DNA of 13,722 bases from Clostridiales bacterium UBA3259 (GCA_002362625.1 DEUP01000003.1:4776-18497); one strand, 5' to 3'; positions 6,418 through 12,779 are shown, numbered from the stretch's first letter. Notes: generated by a model not told the origin, from the letters alone. Program-made: numbers and translations.

Positions 6418-8214
6418 ATGAGCGAAGAAAACCTGTACACTTTTGAAAATCCCGAGTATCGGAAGACCTACTGGCACACCTGCTCCCATGTGATGGCCCA
6501 GGCCATCAAGCGGCTGTGGCCCGAGGTGCAGCTGGCCATCGGCCCCGCCATCGACGAGGGCTGGTACTACGACTTCGACGCCCCCTTCACCTTCACCCCG
6601 GAGCATCTGGAAAAGATCGAGGCGGAGATGAAGAAAATCTGCAAGGAGCGCCTCCACCTGGAGCGCACCGAGAAGCCCCGGGCCGAAGCCATCGCCTATA
6701 TGCAGGAGAAAAACGAGCCCTATAAGGTGGAGCTCATCAACGACCTGCCGGAGGATGCCGTGATCTCCTTCTATACCCAGGGCGAGTTCACCGACCTGTG
6801 CGCCGGCCCCCACCTGGATTCCACCGGCCGCATCAAGCACAACGGCTTTAAGCTGCTGAATTCCTGCGGCGCCTACTGGCGGGGAGACTCCAAGCGGAAG
6901 ATGCTCCAGAGAATTTATGGCATCGGCTTCCCCTCCAAGGAGGAGCTGACCGACTTCCTGGCCCGCCAGGAGGAGGCCCGGAAGCGGGACCACAATAAGC
7001 TGGGACGGGAACTGGAATTCTTTACCACAGTGGACTATATTGGCCAGGGCCTGCCCATCCTGCTGCCCAAGGGCGCACGGGTCATCCAGACCTTGCAGCG
7101 CTGGGTAGAGGACGAGGAGCAGAAGCGGGGCTACCTGCTGACCAAGACCCCGCTGATGGCCAAGTCCGACTTGTACAAGATTTCCGGCCACTGGGATCAC
7201 TATCTGGACGGCATGTTTGTTCTGGGCGACCCCAACGACGACACCAAGGAGTGCTTTGCCCTGCGGCCCATGACCTGCCCCTTCCAGTATCAGGTATTCC
7301 TGAATCGTGCCCGGAGCTACCGGGATTTGCCCATGCGTCTGGGGGAGACTTCCACCCTGTTCCGCAACGAGGATTCCGGGGAAATGCACGGCCTGATTCG
7401 TGTCCGCCAGTTCACCATTTCCGAGGGCCACCTGATCCTCCGTCCTGAACAGCTGGAAGAGGAGTTTAAGAACTGCCTGGATCTGGCAAAGTACTGCCTG
7501 GGCACCGTTGGCCTGCTGGATAAGTGCACCTTCCGCTTCTCCCAGTGGGACCCTGCCAACCCCAAGAACAAGTACGAGGGCACGGCAGAGCAGTGGGATG
7601 AGGCCCAGCGGATCATGGGCCAGATTCTGGACGACCTGGACGTGAAGTACTCCATCGGCATTGACGAGGCTGCCTTCTACGGCCCCAAGCTGGACATTCA
7701 GTATAAGAACGTTTACGGCAAGGAGGATACCCTGGTCACCATCCAGATTGACATGCTGCTGGCAAAGCAGTTCGGCATGGAATACACCGATGCCGACGGA
7801 CAGAAGAAGACCCCCTATATCATCCACCGCACCAGCCTGGGCTGCTACGAGCGGACCCTTGCCTACCTGATCGAGGAATACGCCGGCGCTCTTCCCCTGT
7901 GGATGATGCCCACCCAGGTGCGGGTGATGCCCATCACTGACCGCGCCCACGGCTACGCCAGGGAGCTGGAAGAAAAGCTGCTCGCCGCCGGAATCCATGC
8001 GGAGAGCGACTGCCGCTCCGAAAAGCTGGGCTACAAGATTCGGGAGGCCCAGATGCAGAAGATTCCCTATATGCTGGTGGTGGGCGACCGGGATATGGAA
8101 AACGGCACCGTGTCCGTCCGCACCCGCAAGGGCGACGACCTGGGGGCCATGACCCCCGACGAATTCCTGGCCAAGTGCCAGGCGGAAATCGCCTCCAAGA
8201 GTAAGGATATTTAA
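6418..8214 (+). CDS. thrS: threonyl-tRNA synthetase lacking the TGS domain
   Basis: Class II aminoacyl-tRNA synthetase charging tRNA-Thr, 598 residues. The editing domain comes first: HTCSH gives His20 and His24, and DLCAGPH gives Cys128 and His132. The catalytic core follows with SGHWDHY, motif 2 around GETSTLFRNEDSGEMHGLIR, and zinc ligands Cys287 (RPMTCPF), His338 (SEGHLI) and His470 (YIIHRTSLG). The C-terminal anticodon-binding domain starts near 500 (VRVMPITDRAHGYA). E. coli ThrRS is 642 residues with His73/His77 in the editing site, so about 50 N-terminal residues, the TGS domain, are absent. This is not a misplaced start: the T-box terminator ends 30 bases upstream, and AAAGGAGG precedes the ATG. 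Codon use is G/C-ending throughout, unlike the module to its right. Confidence 0.97.
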   Translation: MSEENLYTFENPEYRKTYWHTCSHVMAQAIKRLWPEVQLAIGPAIDEGWYYDFDAPFTFTPEHLEKIEAEMKKICKERLHLERTEKPRAEAIAYMQEKNEPYKVELINDLPEDAVISFYTQGEFTDLCAGPHLDSTGRIKHNGFKLLNSCGAYWRGDSKRKMLQRIYGIGFPSKEELTDFLARQEEARKRDHNKLGRELEFFTTVDYIGQGLPILLPKGARVIQTLQRWVEDEEQKRGYLLTKTPLMAKSDLYKISGHWDHYLDGMFVLGDPNDDTKECFALRPMTCPFQYQVFLNRARSYRDLPMRLGETSTLFRNEDSGEMHGLIRVRQFTISEGHLILRPEQLEEEFKNCLDLAKYCLGTVGLLDKCTFRFSQWDPANPKNKYEGTAEQWDEAQRIMGQILDDLDVKYSIGIDEAAFYGPKLDIQYKNVYGKEDTLVTIQIDMLLAKQFGMEYTDADGQKKTPYIIHRTSLGCYERTLAYLIEEYAGALPLWMMPTQVRVMPITDRAHGYARELEEKLLAAGIHAESDCRSEKLGYKIREAQMQKIPYMLVVGDRDMENGTVSVRTRKGDDLGAMTPDEFLAKCQAEIASKSKDI

Positions 8215-8230
8215 ATCTGATGAACAAGAA

Positions 8231-8266
8231 ATGCAGGGTACCCCAGTGGGTATCCTGCATTTTTTA
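8231..8266 (+). terminator. intrinsic terminator of thrS
   Basis: Arms 8231-8243 and 8248-8260 form a 13-bp stem with one G-U pair and a 4-base loop, followed by TTTTTAG. It lies 16 bases past the thrS stop. Confidence 0.92.
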
Positions 8267-8530
8267 GTAATGGGGCATCAATCGAAGCGCCGGGCAATGC
8301 CCGCTGATAATTTGCAGGGGGATGGCCCGTTATCGTTTATGCCCTAACCCGCCCGGTAACGTTTTTGCAGTAGAAGGTTGAATGGTGAAAGGGAATGGCT
8401 TTTGAGGGAGGCTCCCCTGTGCAAGGGGAGCCTTTCTCAGAAGCAGTCACGCTTCACTATTCAACGAACTGCTCTTGTTTGACGTCCCCAACGGGCGGGT
8501 CAAGACCCGCCCGCTCTATCGCTTGCTGAT
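8267..8530. repeat. gene-free block of intergenic repeat hairpins
   Basis: No gene is seen. The block holds four hairpin elements: CGGGCA/TGCCCG (8291-8303); a CGTTA...TAACG pairing around TAACCCGCCC (about 8329-8360); AGGCTCCCC/GGGGAGCCT (8409-8433, followed by TTCTC); and a 20-base perfect palindrome built from GGGCGGGTC (8493-8512). The last two resemble abundant intergenic repeats of Oscillospirales genomes (from memory of such genomes). It marks the border between the G+C-rich core and the A+T-richer module. Confidence 0.55.
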
Positions 8531-8531
8531 G

Positions 8532-8570
8532 AATAAACGCCTGCTGCACCACACGCAGCAGGCGTTTATT
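8532..8570 (-). terminator. terminator overlapping the XRE stop codon
   Basis: A perfect 16-bp stem (8532-8547 with 8555-8570, 7-base loop) ends in GTTTATT on the minus strand. Its 3' plus-strand arm contains the TAA (8568-8566) of the minus-strand XRE gene, so termination is built into the gene's end. Confidence 0.75.
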
Positions 8571-8775
8571 GGTTCATTTTTGGGTTTTCCGTCCGTCCCA
8601 GCAGATAGTCAATGGAGACGTGAAAGTAATCGGCAATTTTGATGAGCGTCTGGTAGTCCGCCTCCCGCTCTCCTGTTTCATAGCGGCTGATACTGTTTTG
8701 GTTCATGTTTAGATCGAGTGCTAACCTGACCTGAGAGATATTGTATCTTTGCCGAAGCTCCTTCAGCCTAAAAAT
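8566..8775 (-). CDS. small XRE-family repressor, apparent ATT start
   Basis: A 69-residue Cro/CI-type protein that is almost entirely one HTH domain: (M/I)FRLKELRQRYNISQVRLA, LDLNMNQNSISRYETGEREA, DYQTLIKIADYFHVSIDYLL, GRTENPKMNQ. The pattern ISRYETGER-DY-TL-IADYF-VS-DYLLGR is classic for the family, so the coding call is firm. No in-frame ATG, GTG or TTG lies before the domain; the only ATG is at residue 24, inside the HTH. ATT at 8775-8773 sits 7 bases after AAGGGGGG, ideal spacing, and begins the protein exactly where relatives begin. Either ATT is used, as in infC, or an ATG was mutated. Two copies of an ATACCA-N3-TGGTAT site upstream suggest it represses both itself and the divergent accessory operon. 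Confidence 0.82.
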   Translation of the reverse strand: MFRLKELRQRYNISQVRLALDLNMNQNSISRYETGEREADYQTLIKIADYFHVSIDYLLGRTENPKMNQ

Positions 8776-8788
8776 AGCACATCCCCCC

Positions 8789-8817
8789 TTGACATTATGA
8801 TACCAAAATGGTATAGT
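8789..8817 (+). promoter_or_regulatory. rightward promoter of the JAMM-Sel1 module
   Basis: TTGACA (8789-8794), 17 bases and TATAGT (8812-8817) give a strong promoter reading into the accessory operon. Operator 1 fills most of its spacer, so a bound repressor would block RNA polymerase. Its -35 is close to the XRE ribosome binding site on the other strand. Confidence 0.75.
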
Positions 8818-8822
8818 TTTAA
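8794..8822 (-). promoter_or_regulatory. possible leftward promoter of the XRE gene
   Basis: On the minus strand TTAAAA (8822-8817), 17 bases and CATAAT (8799-8794) make a weaker promoter overlapping the rightward one. The predicted start falls at the AAGGGGGG, which would leave a very short leader, so the exact boxes are uncertain. Confidence 0.35.
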
Positions 8823-8838
8823 TATCCCAATTTGGTAT
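8800..8838. promoter_or_regulatory. paired operators ATACCA-N3-TGGTAT
   Basis: Operator 1 (8800-8814) has perfect 6-base arms ATACCA/TGGTAT. Operator 2 (8824-8838) reads ATCCCA-N3-TGGTAT, one mismatch. Their centres are 24 bases apart. Operator 1 lies within the rightward promoter and operator 2 at its predicted start, as in phage-type switches controlled by Cro/CI proteins. Confidence 0.72.
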
Positions 8839-9081
8839 ATATTGAGAAGCGTAAAATCAGGAATATGATACCCATCAGTTTTTTCAGCAGTTACGAAAAC
8901 AACAATAGTATGGGATAGTCCGGTGGAGGACAGTTCCCGTATTTACCCAAGCAACTTTGAAAAAACCTCCCTATGCCGTAGTAGTACTATTAGGTCGCTT
9001 TGCAATTGGGATGGGTTAGAATCTCATATATCCGTTTGTAGAAATACATGTGGAAATAAAAAGAAATGGAAGGAATTTATA
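8839..9081 (+). other. long leader of the accessory operon
   Basis: About 240 transcribed bases precede the first convincing gene. A 17-codon ATG frame (8865-8918, MIPISFFSSYENNNSMG) has only a poorly spaced AGGA and I do not call it a gene. A GTG at 8923 would extend the next gene by 53 residues but has no ribosome binding site and gives an unconvincing sequence. No riboswitch was recognised. Confidence 0.45.
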
Positions 9082-9285
9082 ATGGAACAGAACAAAATTG
9101 AGGAAATCATCAAGAGAAATGAGGCCGCTTCTTTCCCCTGCGGAACTTGCTGTGCCAATCGGTGTGCAGATTGCCGCTATATGGAGATGGATAACGACCA
9201 CTACAACGATGGCAAACGGAGGTGTTCCTATCGTGGAGAGTGGCTCAGCCCTGCAACTCCTGCATGCCCTGCGTTTCGGTATTAA
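9082..9285 (+). CDS. small seven-cysteine protein
   Basis: A 67-residue protein with a charged helical start (MEQNKIEEIIKRNEAASF) followed by a cysteine-rich part: Cys20, 23, 24, 28, 31, 48 and 62, in the order C-x2-CC-x3-C-x2-C, then DGKRRCSYRGEW and ACPAFRY. The pairs suggest a small zinc ribbon or iron-sulfur knuckle; no signal peptide or membrane segment is seen. The ATG at 9082 has AAGGAA 7-8 bases upstream. Its stop overlaps the next start (TAATG), so it and the JAMM protein are translationally coupled and may act together. The DC-x-Y...DG...C-x-Y...CP pattern recurs in the membrane protein at 12477-12779. I do not recognise a named family. Confidence 0.8.
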   Translation: MEQNKIEEIIKRNEAASFPCGTCCANRCADCRYMEMDNDHYNDGKRRCSYRGEWLSPATPACPAFRY

Positions 9286-9737
9286 TGCTCTATATTCAGC
9301 CCGATGTTTTGCGCCGGTTGACGAAAGCCTTTTTGTCAACCGGGTATGAACAGGGGTTCCTCTTGGGATGTACAACTCGCTTGAATAGGCTGGATTTCTG
9401 CCACCAGATTCCTGCCATTCAAGCGGGGGTGTACTTTTTTTCCCCGGATTGTTCATATGCCGATTCCGTTATTAAAAAGTGGGCAGAGGAAAAAATATGT
9501 TTTTGTGGATTAGTTCATTCGCATCTGGTTGAAAAGTACGATTTGTCAGAAAATGATGTTGAATTTGCACTTCAACTCTTTTCAGCTTTTGAACTTCCAG
9601 TGTTGTGGTTCGGTGTTGGAGTTGTGGGATCAGAGAAAGTAAAGTATCAGTTTTATGCTGTTTCACGTGACAGTGGGGAAGTGAAAATTGTACCCGTTAA
9701 TATGAAATATTATTCCCCAAAAGAGAAAGAAGGGTAA
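9285..9737 (+). CDS. JAMM/JAB-domain (MPN+) metalloprotease-like protein
   Basis: A 150-residue single-domain protein carrying the complete JAMM zinc-hydrolase signature. HSHLVEKYDLSEND gives His78-x-His80-x7-Ser88-x2-Asp91, the exact H-x-H-x7-S-x2-D spacing, and GYEQGFLLG supplies the upstream Glu22 expected to activate water. Known relatives cleave isopeptide bonds to ubiquitin or ubiquitin-like proteins, cleave C-terminal tails (M67 peptidases), or, as in RadC, have unclear roles; RadC is much longer. No E1, E2 or ubiquitin-like gene is in the window, so the substrate is unknown. I chose ATG at 9285 because it overlaps the previous stop (TAATG) and opens with a credible helix; the open frame extends to 9222 but would overlap the Cys-rich gene heavily. 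It is 6 bases before the Sel1 gene. Confidence 0.87.
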   Translation: MLYIQPDVLRRLTKAFLSTGYEQGFLLGCTTRLNRLDFCHQIPAIQAGVYFFSPDCSYADSVIKKWAEEKICFCGLVHSHLVEKYDLSENDVEFALQLFSAFELPVLWFGVGVVGSEKVKYQFYAVSRDSGEVKIVPVNMKYYSPKEKEG

Positions 9738-9743
9738 AAGAAT

Positions 9744-10466
9744 ATGGGAATCTTTAATTTCTTATTTGGAAAATCAGTAAAGCAGAATCCGGCTCCCCAG
9801 ACTAAAAGAGTTGAAGACATGACCGAGGAAGAAAAAACGAAGGAAGTCATCCGTTTTATCCAAGTTAATGCGGAGGGAGATGATGGAGATCCGAAGTATC
9901 AACTCCAATATGGTTACATGTTCTTCACTGGACAGGGGCCTGGCGGTCGCGGCACCTTTACAAAGGATTTGGATCAGGCTATTTACTGGATAAGTAAGTC
10001 TGCGGCGCAAGGCAACTTGGATGCTACTTGCATTCTGGGGAGGGTATACATGGAAAAAGGCGATTTCACAACGGCCAGAAAGTGTTTCAGAGAAGCGGCT
10101 GAAAAGGGGGATGTCGATGCTTGTGAAAATCTGGCACTTGCCTATGGTACAGGCGATGGTGTTGCCGAAGATAAGGTAGAGGCCCACAAGTGGTTTTTGA
10201 AGGCAGCTGAACTTGGCAGTGCCTTTTCTCAGTACGTTGTTGGGCAAAATCTTTTTGACGGAATAGGGGTTAAAGCCAATCCAAGTGAAGCAATTGGATG
10301 GTTTGAAAAGGCGGCAAATCAGGGGCAGAAAAATGCACAGTTTATGATGGGACAACTCTTTGAATTTGGACACCACGATATTGAAACCGCAAGCGAGTGG
10401 TACTCAAAAGCAGCGGCACAGGGCCTTGAATCTGCACAAGAGAGGCTCCGGGAATTAGGAAGGTAG
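9744..10466 (+). CDS. Sel1-like repeat protein (five repeats)
   Basis: A 240-residue soluble protein. After a short N-terminal segment (MGIFNFLFGK, then a charged linker to about 50) come five Sel1/TPR-type repeats: roughly 51-91, 92-123 (shortened), 124-159, 160-195 and 196-235. Each has the A-x2-LG-x2-Y...G...A-x2-W-x2-KAA-x2-G pattern, for instance AHKWFLKAAELG at 147-158. Such alpha-solenoids bind other proteins. The hydrophobic start is too short for a signal peptide, so a cytoplasmic location is likely. AAGGG lies about 10 bases before the ATG, inside the end of the JAMM gene, and the next gene follows after 4 bases. It may present a substrate to, or scaffold, the JAMM protein (inference from linkage only). 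Confidence 0.9.
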   Translation: MGIFNFLFGKSVKQNPAPQTKRVEDMTEEEKTKEVIRFIQVNAEGDDGDPKYQLQYGYMFFTGQGPGGRGTFTKDLDQAIYWISKSAAQGNLDATCILGRVYMEKGDFTTARKCFREAAEKGDVDACENLALAYGTGDGVAEDKVEAHKWFLKAAELGSAFSQYVVGQNLFDGIGVKANPSEAIGWFEKAANQGQKNAQFMMGQLFEFGHHDIETASEWYSKAAAQGLESAQERLRELGR

Positions 10467-10470
10467 AAAA

Positions 10471-11004
10471 GTGAAATATCTTTTCTATATTTTTCTTATG
10501 TACGCTACCTGTGTAATTTTTCACAAGCCGGGCTGGAAATTCTTTATGTTGTGGTTACTTGTATGTGCAGGGGTATTTTATTTTGTGCATGAGGCTGTCG
10601 GAATCTGGGGATTTTTGGGATATTTTTTTATTGACGTGGATACAGAAAAATCTGACACATCATCTTCAGCTAGTTATCATACGGATTTCAAGAGTAACGC
10701 AATCATAGGGAGAGATCAGCATAACGGAACCGGGTATGACCCCGGTGGGGATATTACATATCTCCCCAATGGCGGTTCGGCAGTGCGCAGTGGAAATAAC
10801 ACCTATTTAAGTAATGGGATTGTAAGCTTAAAGTGTGGAGAAGTAACATATTACTTTGACCCTTTTGGAAAAAGGCTTGGAAGAAGTGTGTCCAACGGAA
10901 ACGGAGTATATTATTACTTTGATGACAATGGAAGGGAGATCGGCCACAGCTTTTCAGACGGAAGTTACGCTGACTTCTTCGGGGATTGCTACGAATGCCG
11001 TTAG
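10471..11004 (+). CDS. membrane protein with Tyr/Gly/Asn-rich C-terminal repeats
   Basis: A 177-residue protein starting at GTG, with AAGG 7 bases upstream and 4 bases after the Sel1 stop. Two hydrophobic segments (about 2-18 and 23-54, the latter perhaps two turns into the membrane) are followed by a polar linker (TEKSDTSSSASYH) and a repetitive tail from about 95: TYLPNGGSAVRSGNN, TYLSNGIVSLKCGEV, TYYFDPFGKRLGRSV, VYYYFDDNGREIGHSF. These units of about 15-20 residues look like short beta-hairpins, reminiscent of MORN/YwqK-like or wall-binding repeats, but I cannot assign a family. It ends in CYECR. It is the last gene of the tight four-gene run. Confidence 0.8.
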   Translation: MKYLFYIFLMYATCVIFHKPGWKFFMLWLLVCAGVFYFVHEAVGIWGFLGYFFIDVDTEKSDTSSSASYHTDFKSNAIIGRDQHNGTGYDPGGDITYLPNGGSAVRSGNNTYLSNGIVSLKCGEVTYYFDPFGKRLGRSVSNGNGVYYYFDDNGREIGHSFSDGSYADFFGDCYECR

Positions 11005-11071
11005 AAAGTCCCCCGTTTTCAAGGAACTGATGGTAACCTACTATAGTGCAAAACTCGAGGTAGAGACATAC

Positions 11072-11288
11072 ATGATAGGCATCGTCGTTTTTGTTTAGTG
11101 CGGCGTCTGAGCAGTCTGCTCCGGTAATAAAATATTAAGCGATAGAATTGCATGGCTTCCCCGGCGTTGCAAATAAAATCTGTAAATCAATTGTATCACA
11201 ATTTAGTGGTTATGTAATTGGATCATTTTTACCTAGCCTGGTGGATTATTAAGTTTGCACCAGGATCACAGATGGCGACATGTTCTAA
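11072..11288 (+). pseudogene. decayed copy of the small membrane protein at 12201-12419
   Basis: The stretch aligns over its whole length with the intact gene at 12201-12419 (217 versus 219 bases). The best block is GGCGTTGCAAATAAAATCTG and its extension TAAATCAATT, identical in both, followed by GGTTATGT(A/G)ATTGGATC. The alignment continues to a shared TTCTAA end. In the copy, TAG and TGA replace Leu (TTG) and Trp (TGG) codons about eight and twelve codons in. A 5-base deletion after the TGGCT(T/C) block shifts the frame, and another in-frame TAA follows. It is therefore a dead paralogue left by duplication within the module. Confidence 0.87.
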
Positions 11289-11361
11289 CCACTCATATGA
11301 GGGAAAGTATACATTCAACTATTATGTCGTACTCAAATACTAAAATAGAGAGGTTTACACA

Positions 11362-11967
11362 ATGTCCAATATTTACGAGTTGATTCAAAAAGCACAAGCT
11401 TCAAATTCCCCTCAGGATTATGAAGAAGTTGCCAAAATGTATTATTTCGGCAGAGGAGTCCAAAAGGATCAGGCGCAAGCGCTTGTCTATTACCGCAAGG
11501 CAGCCGAGTTGGGTTCCGTCCATGCGATGACCTGTGTTGGTGTCATGTATTATAAAGGATATGGAATTGCCAGAAATATCAAAATGGCGAAGCAGTATCT
11601 TCAGCCAGCAGCAGATCGTGGTTCAACAGATGCATTGCGTAATCTTGGTTGGATGTGCTATAATGGAGAATATGGTTTTCTTGCTGGGAAAGGTAAGGCG
11701 TTTACGTTTTGGCTGAAAGCATCTAAGTTGGGTGATACCGAATCCCAGATTAACATAGCTACCAGTTATCTGGGTGACACATGGGGTGAAGAACAAAACT
11801 ACCAAAAAGCAGCTTTTTGGTTCATGTGCGCCTATCAAAATCGAAAAGCCAGTCAGGACGAAATCAATACGGCAAAAGAAAAGCTGGATATGCTTTCTCG
11901 CTATGTCAACTTGAATAGCATCAAAGATGAAATCGTCACTAGATACCCTCAATACTTAAACCTTTAA
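11362..11967 (+). CDS. second Sel1-like repeat protein (four repeats)
   Basis: A 201-residue soluble solenoid protein. Repeats run at about 17-52 (DYEEVAKMYYFGRGVQKDQA, ALVYYRKAAELG), 53-88 (AMTCVGVMYYKGYGIARNIK), 89-125 (ALRNLGWMCYNGEYG, FWLKASKLG) and 126-160 (degenerate), followed by a helical tail ending RYPQYLNL. There is no signal peptide. GAGAGG lies 8 bases before the ATG. It is separated from the first four genes by the pseudogene and may have its own weak promoter, but I see no clear boxes. Sequence similarity to the first Sel1 protein is at the repeat level only, so they are not recent duplicates. Confidence 0.9.
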   Translation: MSNIYELIQKAQASNSPQDYEEVAKMYYFGRGVQKDQAQALVYYRKAAELGSVHAMTCVGVMYYKGYGIARNIKMAKQYLQPAADRGSTDALRNLGWMCYNGEYGFLAGKGKAFTFWLKASKLGDTESQINIATSYLGDTWGEEQNYQKAAFWFMCAYQNRKASQDEINTAKEKLDMLSRYVNLNSIKDEIVTRYPQYLNL

Positions 11968-12200
11968 TAACCAATTATGGCATTTAAATTCTTACATCGT
12001 TTCTTTCCTCATGATTGAATTAACAAGCCATTGGCATCTATCCAATTGCGGGGATCAGGCAAAACGTATTCTGCCAGTATTCTCTGTTGTGTTTCATAGT
12101 TTCTGCTAATTCAAGAATAATTTAAACGGTCAAATGTGGGCGACCGAATAGTTACAGCTATTCAAAAAATTTGGAAAAGAAATATGAGGAAATAAGACAA
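11968..12200. other. A+T-rich spacer, nothing recognised
   Basis: Only very short frames without ribosome binding sites are present (one of 32 codons from about 12013). No terminator follows the Sel1 gene, so read-through into the next genes is possible. Confidence 0.4.
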
Positions 12201-12419
12201 ATGGGAGTTTTAATTTTTGTATTGTACAGTGCATGGGCAGTTTACTCTGGAAATAAAATGGTAAGCGGCAGGATAGCGTGGCTCGAAGAACCTGGCGTTG
12301 CAAATAAAATCTGTAAATCAATTGCTTCACTATTTGTTGGTTATGTGATTGGATCGGTTTATTTGGCTGTGCAGATTGTAAAGATCGGTATCAGGATTAC
12401 AGACGGGAAGCTGTTCTAA
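12201..12419 (+). CDS. small two-helix membrane protein
   Basis: A 72-residue protein with two hydrophobic helices: GVLIFVLYSAWAVY near the start, and SIASLFVGYVIGSVYLAVQI in the second half, joined by a loop SGNKMVSGRIAWLEEPGVAN. The frame is open from a TTG at 12171, but ATG at 12201 is preceded by GAGGAAA at acceptable spacing and matches the ATG of the decayed copy at 11072, so I use it. No enzymatic motif is visible; size and shape suit a membrane anchor or immunity-like protein, but that is a guess. The presence of a decayed paralogue 1.1 kb upstream shows the family duplicates in this locus. Confidence 0.75.
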   Translation: MGVLIFVLYSAWAVYSGNKMVSGRIAWLEEPGVANKICKSIASLFVGYVIGSVYLAVQIVKIGIRITDGKLF

Positions 12420-12476
12420 TACAAATCACTGGACGAAAGCAGATCATTGAAAAAACTCGTTTTTGGAGGACTCTTT

Positions 12477-12779
12477 ATGTTGTGGCTTGTTATTATTATC
12501 GTAACTATCGTTGCCTGCGTCTTCTTGTTCTCTGATAGGGCGAAGCAGAGTGAATCTTCTCAACCTCGCACGCCTCCCACATTTGACGCCGTTATTATCG
12601 GCTGCAACTGTGACTGCGGATACGCTACTCCTGAGTTCAAAAAGAATGCAAATGGTTACTATGATGGAACCAATATGATATATTGCGCATACCAGAACGA
12701 AACCGTACGCAGAGGTAGTAAGTGCCCATACGCAGAAGATTATCCCGACAAGTTAGGCAAGAGTGTCTTTGAAGACTGA
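12477..12779 (+). CDS. membrane-anchored cysteine-rich protein
   Basis: A 100-residue protein: one N-terminal membrane helix (LWLVIIIVTIVACVFLF), a polar linker rich in Ser and Pro, then a cysteine domain with Cys43, 45, 47, 70 and 83 (CNCDCGY, DGTNMIYCAY, SKCPYAED). The order DC-x-Y, DG, C-x-Y, CP repeats that of the soluble protein at 9082-9285, so the two probably share a fold. A TTG at 12447 would add ten residues, but GGAGG at 12465-12469 lies 7 bases before the ATG at 12477 and decides the start. Which side of the membrane the cysteines face is not certain; the charge after the helix (DRAK) favours the cytoplasm. Confidence 0.8.
   Translation: MLWLVIIIVTIVACVFLFSDRAKQSESSQPRTPPTFDAVIIGCNCDCGYATPEFKKNANGYYDGTNMIYCAYQNETVRRGSKCPYAEDYPDKLGKSVFED

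Noticed and set aside
6388..7998. 536-codon open frame on the minus strand opposite thrS
   Set aside because: It is the antisense of a G+C-rich gene with clear ThrRS motifs; the product is a Gly/Leu/Val-rich shadow without any family features.
8267..8530. CRISPR array or tRNA cluster in the hairpin-rich block
   Set aside because: The hairpins differ in sequence and spacing, with no regular direct repeats and no cloverleaf or CCA end.
8865..8918. 17-codon leader peptide in the accessory operon
   Set aside because: The AGGA is too close to the ATG and no attenuator-like hairpin follows; kept only as a note.
8923..9081. GTG start extending the Cys-rich protein by 53 residues
   Set aside because: No ribosome binding site, unconvincing extra sequence, and a good AAGGAA before the ATG at 9082.
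9285..9737. RadC identity for the JAMM protein
   Set aside because: RadC shares the H-x-H-x7-S-x2-D motif but is about 220 residues with an N-terminal helix-hairpin-helix part; this protein is 150 residues with the Glu near residue 22.
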